NCBI RefSeq assembly: GCF_009687845.1
Contig: NZ_BLAD01000063.1
Location: forward strand, 49,307-113,306
Length of the DNA stretch: 64,000 bases
Source of the DNA: Acrocarpospora corrugata
GTDB lineage: Bacteria; Actinomycetota; Actinomycetes; Streptosporangiales; Streptosporangiaceae
Reading direction: 5' to 3'
The notes under the pieces were generated by a model. That model was not told the origin of the DNA and ran no database searches. It saw only the letters and a program-made list of their open reading frames with translations. Both the position numbers and the translations under genes were made by a program. This document shows, piece by piece, positions 1 through 8,949 of this stretch; position 1 is the stretch's first letter, and every line of letters begins with the position of its first letter.

Positions 1-759
1 GTCGTCCCGGGCGGCGAGGTGATCAAGTTCTACTACGAAGGGATCGGGGACGAGAACACGCGGGCGTCGTACGCGCGGATCCCCTTCGCGAACCTCGAAA
101 GCGGCAGTGTGCTGTCGGTCACGCCGACCAACCTCAGGGACTGCTCGGCCCGGCCGCCGTACCCGGTCATCTGGGGGGCTTCGCTGCTGGACCATGACGG
201 GTACACCTACATCTACGGCTGGGAGGCCGACGGCGCCAATCCGCAGAAGTCCTTGTATCTCGCGCGTACGCCGAACGTCTCCCCGGCCGACGATCTGGTG
301 GACGAGAACCGCTGGCAGTATTTCGGCGGGACCTCAGGCGGGGCCGCGCAGTGGGTGGGGTCGTGTACGGGCGCCAAGCCGTTGCAGCCGAAGACCGAGG
401 CCGACTTCAGCGTGATCCGCCTCAACGGCAGGTTCTGGCTGGTCCACCACACTCCGGGACAGAACCCCGGAAAGATCGTGGCGATGCCGTCCTCGACCGT
501 GTGGGGGTTCGGGGCGGACACGGTGGACCTCTACACGCCGCCGGAGGCACACCCGTCCCCGGCCCGCGCCACGGTCTACGGAGCGCGGGTTCACCAGGAC
601 ATCCTGTCCGGCACCGGGAAGGTCTCGGTCTCCTACACCGTCGGGACCACGGCCGCGAACGCGTCCTGCTTTCAGCGTGGTTACTATTTCCCCGACGACC
701 AGTACCCCCGTTTCGTCGATGTGCCGGTGACCGCGTTCTTCTCCACGACAGTGCTCTGA
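1..759 (+). CDS. Secreted beta-propeller-like protein (DUF4185/DUF5005-like), 5' end outside window
   Basis: The reading frame is already open at base 1, so the GTG at 19 is probably internal and the gene starts upstream of the window. The visible 250 or so residues have the repeated pattern of short blades seen in DUF4185/DUF5005 proteins, which have a five-bladed propeller fold: a GWEADG segment followed by SLYLAR, a WQYF strand, and later an FWLVHH strand. This family is extracellular and is often found beside glycosidases; its biochemical role is not established. The C-terminus carries isolated Cys residues, which fits export. A lipoprotein gene follows 27 bp downstream in the same direction and may be co-transcribed. 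The family call rests on recognition of the repeat pattern only. Confidence 0.6.
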   Translation, partial: VVPGGEVIKFYYEGIGDENTRASYARIPFANLESGSVLSVTPTNLRDCSARPPYPVIWGASLLDHDGYTYIYGWEADGANPQKSLYLARTPNVSPADDLVDENRWQYFGGTSGGAAQWVGSCTGAKPLQPKTEADFSVIRLNGRFWLVHHTPGQNPGKIVAMPSSTVWGFGADTVDLYTPPEAHPSPARATVYGARVHQDILSGTGKVSVSYTVGTTAANASCFQRGYYFPDDQYPRFVDVPVTAFFSTTVL

Positions 760-786
760 CCCATCGGCCACGGAAGGGAGAGCCGG

Positions 787-1113
787 ATGCGTTCTGGCGG
801 CTGGAGGGGCGTGCTGGGCGCGACCGCCCTGACGGTCGTCCTGGCCGCCTGCCAGATCCCTCGGTCCGCCATCTTCTCCGTCGTCAACGACTCGGCCGAG
901 ACCGTTGTGGTGACCCGGAGCGGAATGGTGTACGCGACCCTGCCGCCGACGCAGAGCCGTGACCTGTCCTTCCCCGAGAACAGGTGCGCCGCCGAGACCC
1001 CTCCGCCGGACGAGTTCAAGGCCACCTCGGCGAGTGGCCGGGAGTACGTCTACGGGCATCCCGCGTGCAACGGGAACACCTGGCGGATCGGGGTCTCCCC
1101 GTCCGGCCCGTAG
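787..1113 (+). CDS. Small lipoprotein, function unknown
   Basis: A 108-residue protein with a classical lipoprotein signal: an Arg-containing n-region, a hydrophobic stretch, and the lipobox Leu-Ala-Ala-Cys with the lipidated Cys at residue 22. A purine-rich ribosome-binding site (GGAAGGGAG) lies just upstream of the ATG. The mature part is about 87 residues with two further Cys that could form a disulfide. I do not recognise a family. It should be anchored on the outer face of the membrane, and its closeness to the propeller-like protein upstream suggests a shared operon. Confidence 0.75.
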   Translation: MRSGGWRGVLGATALTVVLAACQIPRSAIFSVVNDSAETVVVTRSGMVYATLPPTQSRDLSFPENRCAAETPPPDEFKATSASGREYVYGHPACNGNTWRIGVSPSGP

Positions 1114-1116
1114 ACG

Positions 1117-1263
1117 TCACCCTCGTCTGTTGACCCAGACGCAGGGCATGCTCACTTCCGGAGTGGCCGGGTCGGCCAGCGGGATCGTGAAGGTCTTGGC
1201 CGGCGCCGGGAGGACCAGACCGGCGGTGAGGTTGGCCAGCCCCCCAGCCCAGGCATGAATCCC
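1117..1263 (-). pseudogene. Possible 3' stub of a decayed gene
   Basis: On the minus strand an open stretch after an in-frame stop reads as about 48 residues of protein-like sequence with normal high-GC codon use, ending in PCVWVNRRG and a stop at 1117. There is no start codon or ribosome-binding site, so this looks like the C-terminal end of a lost gene. I cannot name the parent family. It sits between the convergent lipoprotein and WYL regulator genes. Confidence 0.25.
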
Positions 1264-1293
1264 TCAAATGAGGGAGTACCAGGGGATCTACTG

Positions 1294-2268
1294 TCAGGAT
1301 GACACTCCGTAGCGGGTGGTGATCGCGGTGGCGCGGTTGCGCAGGGAGTCGCGCAACCACTGCGGGGCCAGGGCTTCCGCGTTCGTGGTGAGTTGCCAGA
1401 GTGCCCATTCGGCGTGTCTCGGGTCTTGGAAGGTCACCTCCAGGCGCAGCCAGCCGTCCGCGTCGGCTTCCTCGGCGAGGACGGACAGCGCTGTGCCCAC
1501 CAGGTCCTCCCGCCGCCTTGGGTCCACCCGTACCAGCACGGTGACCTGGTCGCCGCCGGTCCGGAACCGCGTGCTGCGTTCCTGCCAGGCCCGGTCCAGG
1601 TCGACTCGGTCTGGTCGCTGTGCGGGTTCGGCGAGTTCCGTGGCGGCCAGGATCCGGGACAGCCGGTAGGTGCGGTCCGCGCCGGACCTCGTGGCCAGCA
1701 AGTAGCCCCGGTCGCGTACGGTGACCAGGCCGATCGGGTCCACCGTGCGCCACTTCGGGGCCTGGTCCACGGCCGCGTAGTGGATGAGCAGCTTGTGTCC
1801 GGCGAACACCGCGCGCAGGACCTCGGCCACGATGGCGTCAGGCACCTCCTCAGCGACCAGCCGACGCGAGAGGAGGTCGGTCTCCGGGTCGATGAGCAAT
1901 CGCTCGGCCGCGCCGGCCGCGATGTCCCGATAGCTTTCGGGTAGCGCGTCAACCACCTTGAGCATCGCCGAAGCGAGCGCCGCGCCGAGGCCGAACGCCT
2001 GCGCGCCGCGCCGCGATCCGGCGACCAGCAGGGCAAGGGCCTCGTCGTGGTTCAGTCCGGTGAGCTCGGTCCGGAAACCGGGCAGCAACGCGAAACCGCC
2101 ATGCCGGCCGCGTTCGGCGTAGACCGGGACGCCGGCCGCGGACAGCGCCTCGATGTCGCGCAGCACGGTGCGGGTGGATACCTCCAGCTCGCCGGCCAGC
2201 CCCGCCGCTGTCAGCCGACCGTGCTGCCGCAGCAGCAGCACCAGCGAGACCAACCGGTCGGCACGCAT
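1294..2268 (-). CDS. WYL-domain transcriptional regulator (YafY/DeoR-type HTH)
   Basis: A 324-residue regulator. Residues 1-60 form a winged HTH of the HTH_11/DeoR type, with a recognition helix region STRTVLRDIEAL. The central part carries the WYL ligand-sensing domain (around HYAAVDQAPKWRTVDPIGL, with the following strands GYLLATRSG and YRLSRI), and there is a C-terminal WCX extension. Length and layout are standard for the family. It is divergent from the RidA gene, with a 61-bp shared upstream region, which is the usual arrangement for a local regulator acting on its neighbour. The ligand cannot be predicted from sequence. Confidence 0.9.
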   Translation of the reverse strand: MRADRLVSLVLLLRQHGRLTAAGLAGELEVSTRTVLRDIEALSAAGVPVYAERGRHGGFALLPGFRTELTGLNHDEALALLVAGSRRGAQAFGLGAALASAMLKVVDALPESYRDIAAGAAERLLIDPETDLLSRRLVAEEVPDAIVAEVLRAVFAGHKLLIHYAAVDQAPKWRTVDPIGLVTVRDRGYLLATRSGADRTYRLSRILAATELAEPAQRPDRVDLDRAWQERSTRFRTGGDQVTVLVRVDPRRREDLVGTALSVLAEEADADGWLRLEVTFQDPRHAEWALWQLTTNAEALAPQWLRDSLRNRATAITTRYGVSS

Positions 2269-2329
2269 ACGAAAACCCTACAGAAATACGTGACACAGGA
2301 TGTCGTGATTTGCCTGGAGGCTTATCGAC

Positions 2330-2785
2330 GTGGCTAACGAGCCGATCGACGTACGTAATGTCGACGAATCGAATGGAGCTGATGGGGCAATGGAACGAAC
2401 TGCGGTCAACCCGTGGGCGTGGTCGGTGGAGATGGGGTACAACCAGGGCGAGATCGTCTCCGGGCACACCCGGACCCTGTACTGCGCCGGCCAGACCGCG
2501 ATGAGCGGCGACGGCAAGCCCCAGCATGCCGACGACATGGCGGCCCAGTTGGCGTTGAGCCTCGACAACCTGGAGGCCGTACTCGGCGAGGCCGGCATGT
2601 CCCTCGCGAACCTCGTCCGGCTCAACGTCTACACCACCGACGTCGACCGGCTCTTCGAGCACTACGGCGTGCTGGCGTCGCGGTTGGGCGCCGCCCGAGT
2701 GGCACCGTCCACCACGATGCTCGGAGTGGCACGGCTGGCGATCCCCGACCTGATGGTCGAACTTGAGGGGACCGCCGTCGCGTGA
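2330..2785 (+). CDS. RidA-family (YjgF/YER057c/UK114) protein
   Basis: A 151-residue protein with a RidA fold. Characterised RidA members deaminate reactive 2-aminoacrylate/imine intermediates in the cytoplasm, but this divergent subgroup may do something else. Visible family features are LYCAGQTAMS near the N-terminus, the LAN-LVRLNVYTTD strand and helix in the middle, and the C-terminal PSTTMLGVARLAIPDLMVELEGTAV. The usual catalytic Arg of the archetypal group (in the 'R..V' segment) sits here in an AARVAPSTT context. GTG at 2330 is chosen because GGAGG lies at 2316-2320; an internal ATG at 2391 is possible. It is divergent from the WYL regulator. Confidence 0.9.
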   Translation: MANEPIDVRNVDESNGADGAMERTAVNPWAWSVEMGYNQGEIVSGHTRTLYCAGQTAMSGDGKPQHADDMAAQLALSLDNLEAVLGEAGMSLANLVRLNVYTTDVDRLFEHYGVLASRLGAARVAPSTTMLGVARLAIPDLMVELEGTAVA

Positions 2786-2831
2786 TGCGACCTCACGAGT
2801 AACAGGCAGGTGGGTGATTCCGGTGCTCAGA

Positions 2832-3308
2832 ATGGTGACAATCGGCGTCTATGGCTTCGACGGCGAGTCCTTCCTGCAACGACTGCGGCACGCGGACGCC
2901 CACCTGCTGCTCGACGTACGCCAGCGCCGCGGTGTCCGCGGACCTGAGTACGCCTGGGCCAACTCACGCCGGCTGCAGGTGGCCCTCGCCCAGGCCCGGA
3001 TCGCCTACGAGCACCACCCCGAGCTGGCCCCAACCACCGAGTTACGCCAGCTCCAGTACGCCGAGGACCATCGCCAAGGGGTCGGCAAGCGCTCACGCCG
3101 CGAACTCGCCGCCGAGTACACCCGCCGCTACACCACCGAGATCCTCGACCGCGCCGACCTCACCCCGATCGTCTCGGCGCTGCCGAGCAGCGGGACCATA
3201 GCGCTGCTCTGTGTCGAACGCGACCCCGAGGCATGCCACCGCTCGTTGATCGCCCAGCGGCTGACGGAACAGCACCGCGTCACGATCGAGCACCTGCGCC
3301 CGCTGTGA
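2832..3308 (+). CDS. DUF488 family protein
   Basis: About 158 residues, with the DUF488 signature: an N-terminal TIGVYGFDGESFLQ strand and helix, LLLDVRQRRGVRGPEYAW, and the C-terminal IALLCVERDPEACHRSLIAQRL that contains the conserved Cys-His pair. The family is widespread in bacteria and its biochemistry is unsettled. The ATG at 2832 gives the conserved N-terminus; GTG at 2823 is an alternative, and the frame stays open up to 2763. It follows RidA closely in the same direction and may be translationally coupled to it if the upstream start is used. Confidence 0.85.
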   Translation: MVTIGVYGFDGESFLQRLRHADAHLLLDVRQRRGVRGPEYAWANSRRLQVALAQARIAYEHHPELAPTTELRQLQYAEDHRQGVGKRSRRELAAEYTRRYTTEILDRADLTPIVSALPSSGTIALLCVERDPEACHRSLIAQRLTEQHRVTIEHLRPL

Positions 3309-3386
3309 CACGTGAATCCGGCCAGTGAGCGGGGGCGCGTCGGTTCTCCAGGTCCAGGTCCTCGACGTGGAAGGAAAGGCTCCGGG

Positions 3387-4124
3387 TCAGCGCGGGGTGA
3401 GGAGGCAGAACTCGTTGCCCTCCGGGTCGGCCAGGCATGTCCACGGGACGTCGCCCTGGCCGAGGTCGACATCGGTGGCGCCCAGAGCCCGCAACCGGGA
3501 CACCTCGGCCGCCTGGTCGTCTCCGGGGTAGGGCCGGAGGTCGAGATGGACGCGGTTCTTCACAGTCTTCGCATCCGGCGTACGGAGGAACTCCAGATAC
3601 GGGCCGACACCCTTGGCGGAACGCAACACCGCATGATCGTCAGTCACCTCGTGCAGGGTCCAATCCATCGCCTCGTCCCAGAACCGGGCCATGGCCCGCG
3701 GGTCCGCGCAGTCGATCACCACGGCGGCGATCGGCCCGGTGTCCTGGTAGATCTCCCGGGGCTCCAGCACGCAGAACTCGTTGCCCTCCGGGTCGGCGAG
3801 GACCGTCCACGGGACGTCACCCTGGCCCACGTCGGCGGGTGTCGCACCGAGATCCATGAGACGCGCGACCAGGTCCGCCTGGTGGCTCGCGGAGGTGGTG
3901 GCGAGGTCGACGTGCACGCGGTTCTTCACCGTCTTGGGTTCCGGGACGGTGATGACGTCGATGCAGACGGCGACGGGGTCGGGATAGACGAAGCCCACGG
4001 GTTCGAGGTTGGTCACGCCGGGTTCCTCACTGGCAACACCCCAGCCGAGCGCCTCCGCCCAGAACCGGCCGACCACGGAGTCATCCCGAGCATTCATCGC
4101 AATCTGAACAAGTCGCCTCGCCAT
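3387..4124 (-). CDS. Two-domain VOC (glyoxalase-like) protein, copy 1
   Basis: A 245-residue protein made of two tandem vicinal-oxygen-chelate domains, roughly residues 1-120 and 125-245. Each starts with a helix containing RFW-EA-(L/M)-W and ends with GQGDVPWT-LADPEGNEFC. VOC proteins are metal-dependent lyases, dioxygenases or antibiotic-binding proteins. This glyoxalase-like subgroup is uncharacterised, so the substrate is unknown. It is strikingly similar to the protein at 9692-10429, with the second domains almost identical over their length. The two genes lie in opposite orientation 5.6 kb apart, which implies a recent duplication. Confidence 0.88.
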   Translation of the reverse strand: MARRLVQIAMNARDDSVVGRFWAEALGWGVASEEPGVTNLEPVGFVYPDPVAVCIDVITVPEPKTVKNRVHVDLATTSASHQADLVARLMDLGATPADVGQGDVPWTVLADPEGNEFCVLEPREIYQDTGPIAAVVIDCADPRAMARFWDEAMDWTLHEVTDDHAVLRSAKGVGPYLEFLRTPDAKTVKNRVHLDLRPYPGDDQAAEVSRLRALGATDVDLGQGDVPWTCLADPEGNEFCLLTPR

Positions 4125-4154
4125 GCCGTCGATCCTGCCATACCGTGTTGCCCG

Positions 4155-4442
4155 TTACTCGATGGCCGCGGTCAGCTCGGCGACGTCGTCATCGGTCAGG
4201 TGGACGCTCGCGGCGGCCACGTTCTGCTCTAGATGCGCAACCGATGATGTGCCCGGAATGGGCAGCATGACTGGCGAGCGGCGCAACAACCACGCGAGCG
4301 CGAGCTGCGACGGTGTGGCCGACAGCCGGGACGCGATGCTCTCAAGCGGGCCGCCTGTCTTCACCAGGTCGCCGGTGGCCAGCGGAAACCATGGGATGAA
4401 GGCGATCTGGTGGCGTTCGCAGTAGTTGAGTACGTTCGGACG
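4155..4442 (-). pseudogene. Aldo/keto reductase, C-terminal remnant
   Basis: The minus strand reads as about 95 residues that match the C-terminal third of an NADP-dependent aldo/keto reductase: a strand plus helix around [18 protein letters not shown], then the family's [18 protein letters not shown] cofactor-binding segment, and the terminal helix [16 protein letters not shown]. An in-frame TGA at 4443-4445 precedes it, and the catalytic Tyr/Lys/Asp/His part of the barrel is absent. It is therefore a 5'-truncated gene. The truncation point falls only about 20 bp from the 3' end of the aldehyde dehydrogenase gene, suggesting a past deletion or insertion there. Confidence 0.8.
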
Positions 4443-4465
4443 TCACGTCCGGGGGCTGATGGGTG

Positions 4466-5842
4466 TCAGCCCATCCAGATGGTTTTGAGATTGCAGAACT
4501 CCCTGATCCCGTGCGTGGACAGCTCGCGGCCGTAGCCAGAGCGCTTGACGCCGCCGAAGGGCAGTTCCGGATACGAGGTCGTCTTGCCGTTGATGAACAC
4601 CTGGCCGGCGTACAGGTCGGCCATGAACCGTTCCTTCTCGGTCTTGTCGTTCGTCCAGGCGTTGGATCCCAGGCCGAAGGTGGTCGCGTTGGCGATCTCC
4701 AGCGCCTCCTCGATGTCGGCCGCCCGGTAGAGCGAGGCGACCGGGCCGAACACCTCCTCGGCGAAGATGCGCATATCGCGGGTGATGTCCGCGATGATCG
4801 TCGGCGGGTAGAACCAGCCCGCCCCGTCCGGCCGCCGTCCCCCGCACAGGACGGTCGCCCCGGCGGCGATCGCGTCGTCCACCAGTTCCTCGACGTCGGC
4901 CCGGCCCTGTTCGGTGGCCAGGGGTCCGACGTCGGTGGCCGGGTCGAACGGGTCCCCGACCGTCAGCTCGCGCATGCGTGCGACGAACTGCTCGGTGAAG
5001 GCGTCGTAGATGTCGGTGTGGACGATGAACCGCTTGGCGGCGATGCAGGACTGCCCGTTGTTCTGCACCCGGGCATCCACCGCGGTCGCCACGGCGCGAT
5101 CCAGGTCCGCCGAGGGCATCACCACGAACGGGTCGCTCCCGCCCAGCTCCAGCACGGTGTGCTTGACCTCGTCACCGCAGATCGCGGCCACCGATCGGCC
5201 GGCCGGTTCGCTGCCCGTCAGGGTGGCGGCGACCACCCTCGGGTCCCGCAGGATCGCCTCCACTTTCCCGGAGGAGATGAGCAGCGCCTGGAAACAGCCT
5301 TCGGCAAATCCGCCGCGCCGAAGGACGTCCTCCAGGTACAGCGCGCACTGCGGCACGTTGGAGGCGTGTTTGAGCAACCCGACGTTGCCCGCCATCAGCG
5401 CCGGCGCGGCGAACCGCATCACCTGCCACATCGGGAAGTTCCACGGCATCGCCGCGAGCACCACACCGAGCGGCTGGTAGCGGCCCAGGGCCCGCTCCGC
5501 CCCGACCTGCGACGGATCGGCCAGGACTTCGTCGGCGAGGAACTCGGCCGCGTGGTCGGCGTAGTACCGCATGCCGTGGGCGCATTTAAGCGCTTCGCCG
5601 TGGGCCGAGGCCAGGGTCTTGCCCATCTCGGTGCTCATCAACTGAGCGGCGTGGTCGACTTCCTTCTCGACCAGATCCGCAGCGGCCCGCATGCACTCGG
5701 CCCGCTCGTCGAACCCGGTGAGACGGTAGGTCCGCCACCGTTCGTGGGCGACGCCGATCTTCTGTTCGACCTCGGCCTCGGTCAGTTCTGGAAACGTTCT
5801 GACCGTCGTTCCGGTCGCGGGATTGATCGTGGCAATCGCCAT
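4466..5842 (-). CDS. NAD(P)-dependent succinate-semialdehyde dehydrogenase-type aldehyde dehydrogenase
   Basis: A 458-residue ALDH-superfamily enzyme, which oxidises an aldehyde to a carboxylate in the cytoplasm. All hallmark parts are present: the oxyanion/cofactor segment PWNFP (133-137), the general base Glu in LELGG (about E232), the nucleophile Cys in NNGQSC (about C266), and the C-terminal PFGGVKRSGYGRE. Family length and sequence fit the GabD/succinate-semialdehyde group used in GABA and related catabolism, but the exact aldehyde is an inference. A strong AGGAGG ribosome-binding site precedes the ATG at 5842. No GABA transaminase is nearby, so it may act alone. Confidence 0.9.
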   Translation of the reverse strand: MAIATINPATGTTVRTFPELTEAEVEQKIGVAHERWRTYRLTGFDERAECMRAAADLVEKEVDHAAQLMSTEMGKTLASAHGEALKCAHGMRYYADHAAEFLADEVLADPSQVGAERALGRYQPLGVVLAAMPWNFPMWQVMRFAAPALMAGNVGLLKHASNVPQCALYLEDVLRRGGFAEGCFQALLISSGKVEAILRDPRVVAATLTGSEPAGRSVAAICGDEVKHTVLELGGSDPFVVMPSADLDRAVATAVDARVQNNGQSCIAAKRFIVHTDIYDAFTEQFVARMRELTVGDPFDPATDVGPLATEQGRADVEELVDDAIAAGATVLCGGRRPDGAGWFYPPTIIADITRDMRIFAEEVFGPVASLYRAADIEEALEIANATTFGLGSNAWTNDKTEKERFMADLYAGQVFINGKTTSYPELPFGGVKRSGYGRELSTHGIREFCNLKTIWMG

Positions 5843-6020
5843 GACCGGCCCCCTCCTGGTCGTCTGAGCACTCGCTACGCTGGCGACGCGACTCTCGATC
5901 GGGGAGCACCCAGAATGGATGAAACTCTCCTTCCAACCTATCGACCATGACCGGGCTCCCAGTCATCGCGAGGCAAAAACTCGTCCAGCCTGACTGGTGA
6001 GCAGGGGCGGCCGTGGCGGG

Positions 6021-8070
6021 TCAGGCGTCGGTGAGGGCCTGTGCGGGGATGGCGCCGTTGACGCGGGTGCCGCGGCCGGGTGTGGAGTGGATGTGCGCCT
6101 GACCGCCCAGGGCGGACAGCCGGTCGTCGATGTTGGTGAGGCCGGTGCCGGCGAGCGTACGGGCGGGGTCGAAGCCGATGCCGTTGTCGCTGACCTGGAA
6201 GCAGAGCCGGCCGCCGTCGGCGGTCAGGTCGATGGTGATGGTGGTGGCGCTGCTGTGGCGGATGGCGTTCTGGATGGCTTCCAGGCAGCAGAAGTAGGCC
6301 GCCGCCTCGATGGTGCGGGGGTAGCGGCCGACCTTCCGCGCCGTGACCGATACGGAGACGGGCAGGTCGCGAGCGTGGTCGCGTAACGCGTCGGTGAGCC
6401 CCGCCTGTTCGAGCAGGGGCGGGTGGAGCCCGCGGGCGAGGGCGCGGAGCGATCGCACGGCCACGTCGACGTCCGCGCCGATGTCGTCGAGCTCGGTCGT
6501 GAACGGGCGGGTTTCGCTGTGCCGGTCGAGGTGGGCGCGCAGGGTGGCGAGCCGGATCCGCAGGGCGATGAGGCGGGTCTGGGCGCCGTCGTGGATGTCG
6601 CGTTCGAGCCCGCGGCGGGCGTGGTCGTGGGCTTCGACGAGGCGCCGGCGTGAGGCCTGCAGGTCGGCGAGCCGGGCCTGGAGCTGGCTGGTGAGCCGGT
6701 CGTTGCGCAGGACGATGCCGAGAGTGTGGGCGACGTCGCCGAGCAGTTGCGGCGCGTCGGGGACGAGATCGGCCCGCGCGGTCGCGTAGAGGCGTACCTC
6801 GCCGAAGGTCTCGCCCTGGTGCCGTACGGCGGCCACCAGCACCGCCGGATCCGCCGACGGCGGGTGCGGATCGGCCGCGAGGCGCACTTCGGCCCGCGTG
6901 GCGCCGGTGCTGCGTACCAGCAGTTCGGTCACCTCGGCCAGGACGTCCGCCGCGGAGGCCGCGCTGGCGTGGGCGGCCAGGCGTGACATCACCTCGGTGC
7001 GGTCGGCGCTCCGGCGGAAGATCAGCTGGTCGACCAGCTTCCTGGTCCGGCGGCGGGCCGGTTCGACGAGCAGCGCCACCGAGCCGGCGGCGGCCAGCGT
7101 CAGCAGCCGGCTGTCGACGCGCTCGCCGGCCAGGCCGGTCGCGCCGTACAGGATCGCGGCGCAGACGGCGGCGACCAGCAATGAGATCACGGCGGCCACC
7201 GCCGCACGGCCGAGCACCGGTTCCAGGTCGTGCAGGCGGTATCGGGCCACCGCGAGGGCGTAGGCGACGATCAGGAGGTTGAAGCTGACGAGGATGGCGG
7301 GGATCCAGATGTGCTGCCAGGGGTAGGTGAGGACGGCGATGGCCGCGAACCCGACGGCGGTCACGCCCGCCACCTGGAACGGCCGCCGCCGGGTGGCGTC
7401 CGCCCGCCGCCACCGCCGCAGGAGGCTGCCGATGCTGGCGGCGACCGCGCCGGCGACCAGCAGCCCTCCGGGGGCGAGCAGGACCCGCAAGAAAGACCGG
7501 CGCCTCTGCGGGGGTCCAGCCGGCCGTGGGCCACCTGTCGATGACGAATGCCGTCATGAGCAGACCTCCGCCCGCGGCGGCCGCCGCCACGATGGGCCGC
7601 CAGGCGCGGCCGGACAGGGTGCCGTCAGGGAAGGCGAGCAGCAGGACGGTGGCGGCCAGCACCGGCGCCGGCACCCACAGCCAGCCGGTCACCCACAGCG
7701 GGATCGCCGCGCCCAGCGGCAGATCCGCGGGCGCCAGTCCGGCCGCGATCCGGGTCAGCGGCGCCGTGAACCCGGCGGCCACCAGTGCCATGTCGGCCCA
7801 CACCGAGACCGCCGTGTGCAGCACGTGGACGACGCCGATGGCGAACAGAACCCATCCCGCGACATTGCGCGGCTGCCGGCGCAGCACCAGACGGCCCATC
7901 CACAGCAACACCACCGCCGAAGGCCCGTTCTGGAACAGGAAGAGCCCGTACTGCACCTCGGCCGACCGCTGCCGCAGCAGCATCACCGCGAACGCCGCCA
8001 CCACCAGGGCCGTACCGGCCACCGCGACAGGGGTCACCACCCGCAGCCACCACCCGTCGCGCTGCTTCAT
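6021..8070 (-). pseudogene. Sensor histidine kinase (NarL-system type) split by a one-base frameshift
   Basis: Read across two frames this is a membrane histidine kinase of about 680 residues. The N-terminal part (ATG at 8070) has several hydrophobic segments, beginning VVTPVAVAGTALVVAAFAVML. The C-terminal part carries more membrane helices, a GAF-like region, a HisKA_3 dimerisation helix with the phospho-acceptor His in RDIHDGAQ, and a HATPase_c domain with DNGIGFD and GTGLTNI. The two parts are in different minus-strand frames that join near 7493: removing one T from the run reading TTTCTT restores a continuous FLRVLLAP. The frame phases agree with a single inserted base. It is either a sequencing error or a fresh null mutation. 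The response regulator at 8950 is its likely partner. Confidence 0.8.
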
Positions 8071-8229
8071 CTCGCAATTATCGGCGCCCGCAACACCGGT
8101 CCGATAGAGGAGCCAGCCGAACCGTCGGGGTGCGGCTGGCCGCACCAGCAGTTGGTCGGCCAGCCCCGCTGGTGGGCCGCTCCGGTGGCGGCGAGGCTGA
8201 CGGACGTCGGCACAACCCGAGGAGCACCC

Positions 8230-8871
8230 ATGAACTTCGACGTCCCAGGTACGATGAGCCCTGCCGCGTCCCGCGTCTTCGGCCTGGCCACCGTGGCCGG
8301 TCCCCTGCTGCTGCTCGGCAGCACCATCGCCTTCCTCACCGAGAACGGCGTCAACGACGGCGTCCTCGGCGGCATGATCGGCCTCTGGTCCACCTTCGCG
8401 CTGGCTGTCGCGTTCACCGGCATCTACCGGATCATCGAACCCCGGGCTCCCCGCGTCGGGCCGATCTTCGGCGCCGTCGCCGTCACCGGCTTCACCGCCG
8501 GCGCCGCGTTCAACCTGCAAGCCATGTATCTGGCCGTGTACGGAAAGGACCTGCTCTCCGACGTCATGGAGGGCACGCTGCCGGACGTCCCGGCCCACAC
8601 CTTCCTCGCCTTCCTCCCGTGGGGCTGGCTCGTCCCGCTCTCCCTGGTCGCCACCGGGATCCTGCTCTGGCGTACCCGCCTGGCGCCGGCCTGGTCCGCG
8701 GCCCTGCTCGTCCTCAGCGGAGTCCTGTTCATCTCCTCCCGCCCGGCCCGCATCGACCAACTGGCCCTCGCCTGCGACATCGCCCTCGTAATCGCCCTGG
8801 TCCCGATCGGCTGGTCCATGCTCGCCCGCCGCCGCACCGTCGCCGAAGTGCTGTCAGCACCATCGGCCTGA
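8230..8871 (+). CDS. Hypothetical membrane protein, six predicted helices
   Basis: A 213-residue integral membrane protein with about six hydrophobic segments, including GLATVAGPLLLLGSTIAFL, LWSTFALAVAFTGIYRII and LALACDIALVIALVPIGWSML. A GAGGAG ribosome-binding site (8219-8224) supports the ATG at 8230. I do not recognise a named family; the layout resembles small actinobacterial membrane proteins of unknown role. It lies between the histidine kinase (divergent) and the response regulator (same direction, 78 bp downstream), so it may be a target or accessory of that two-component system. Confidence 0.7.
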   Translation: MNFDVPGTMSPAASRVFGLATVAGPLLLLGSTIAFLTENGVNDGVLGGMIGLWSTFALAVAFTGIYRIIEPRAPRVGPIFGAVAVTGFTAGAAFNLQAMYLAVYGKDLLSDVMEGTLPDVPAHTFLAFLPWGWLVPLSLVATGILLWRTRLAPAWSAALLVLSGVLFISSRPARIDQLALACDIALVIALVPIGWSMLARRRTVAEVLSAPSA

Positions 8872-8949
8872 CGCCCGAACACCGTCGTGTCGGCCCAATC
8901 GTGCCGACGGATTCCGCGTATCCCGCCGTGCACTACGGTGTGGCCTACT

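Noticed and set aside
5938..8760. A 940-codon minus-strand open frame
   Set aside because: Only its section from about 8070 to 7493 is real kinase sequence; the rest is Arg/Pro-rich shadow of the kinase C-terminal frame and of the plus-strand membrane protein gene.
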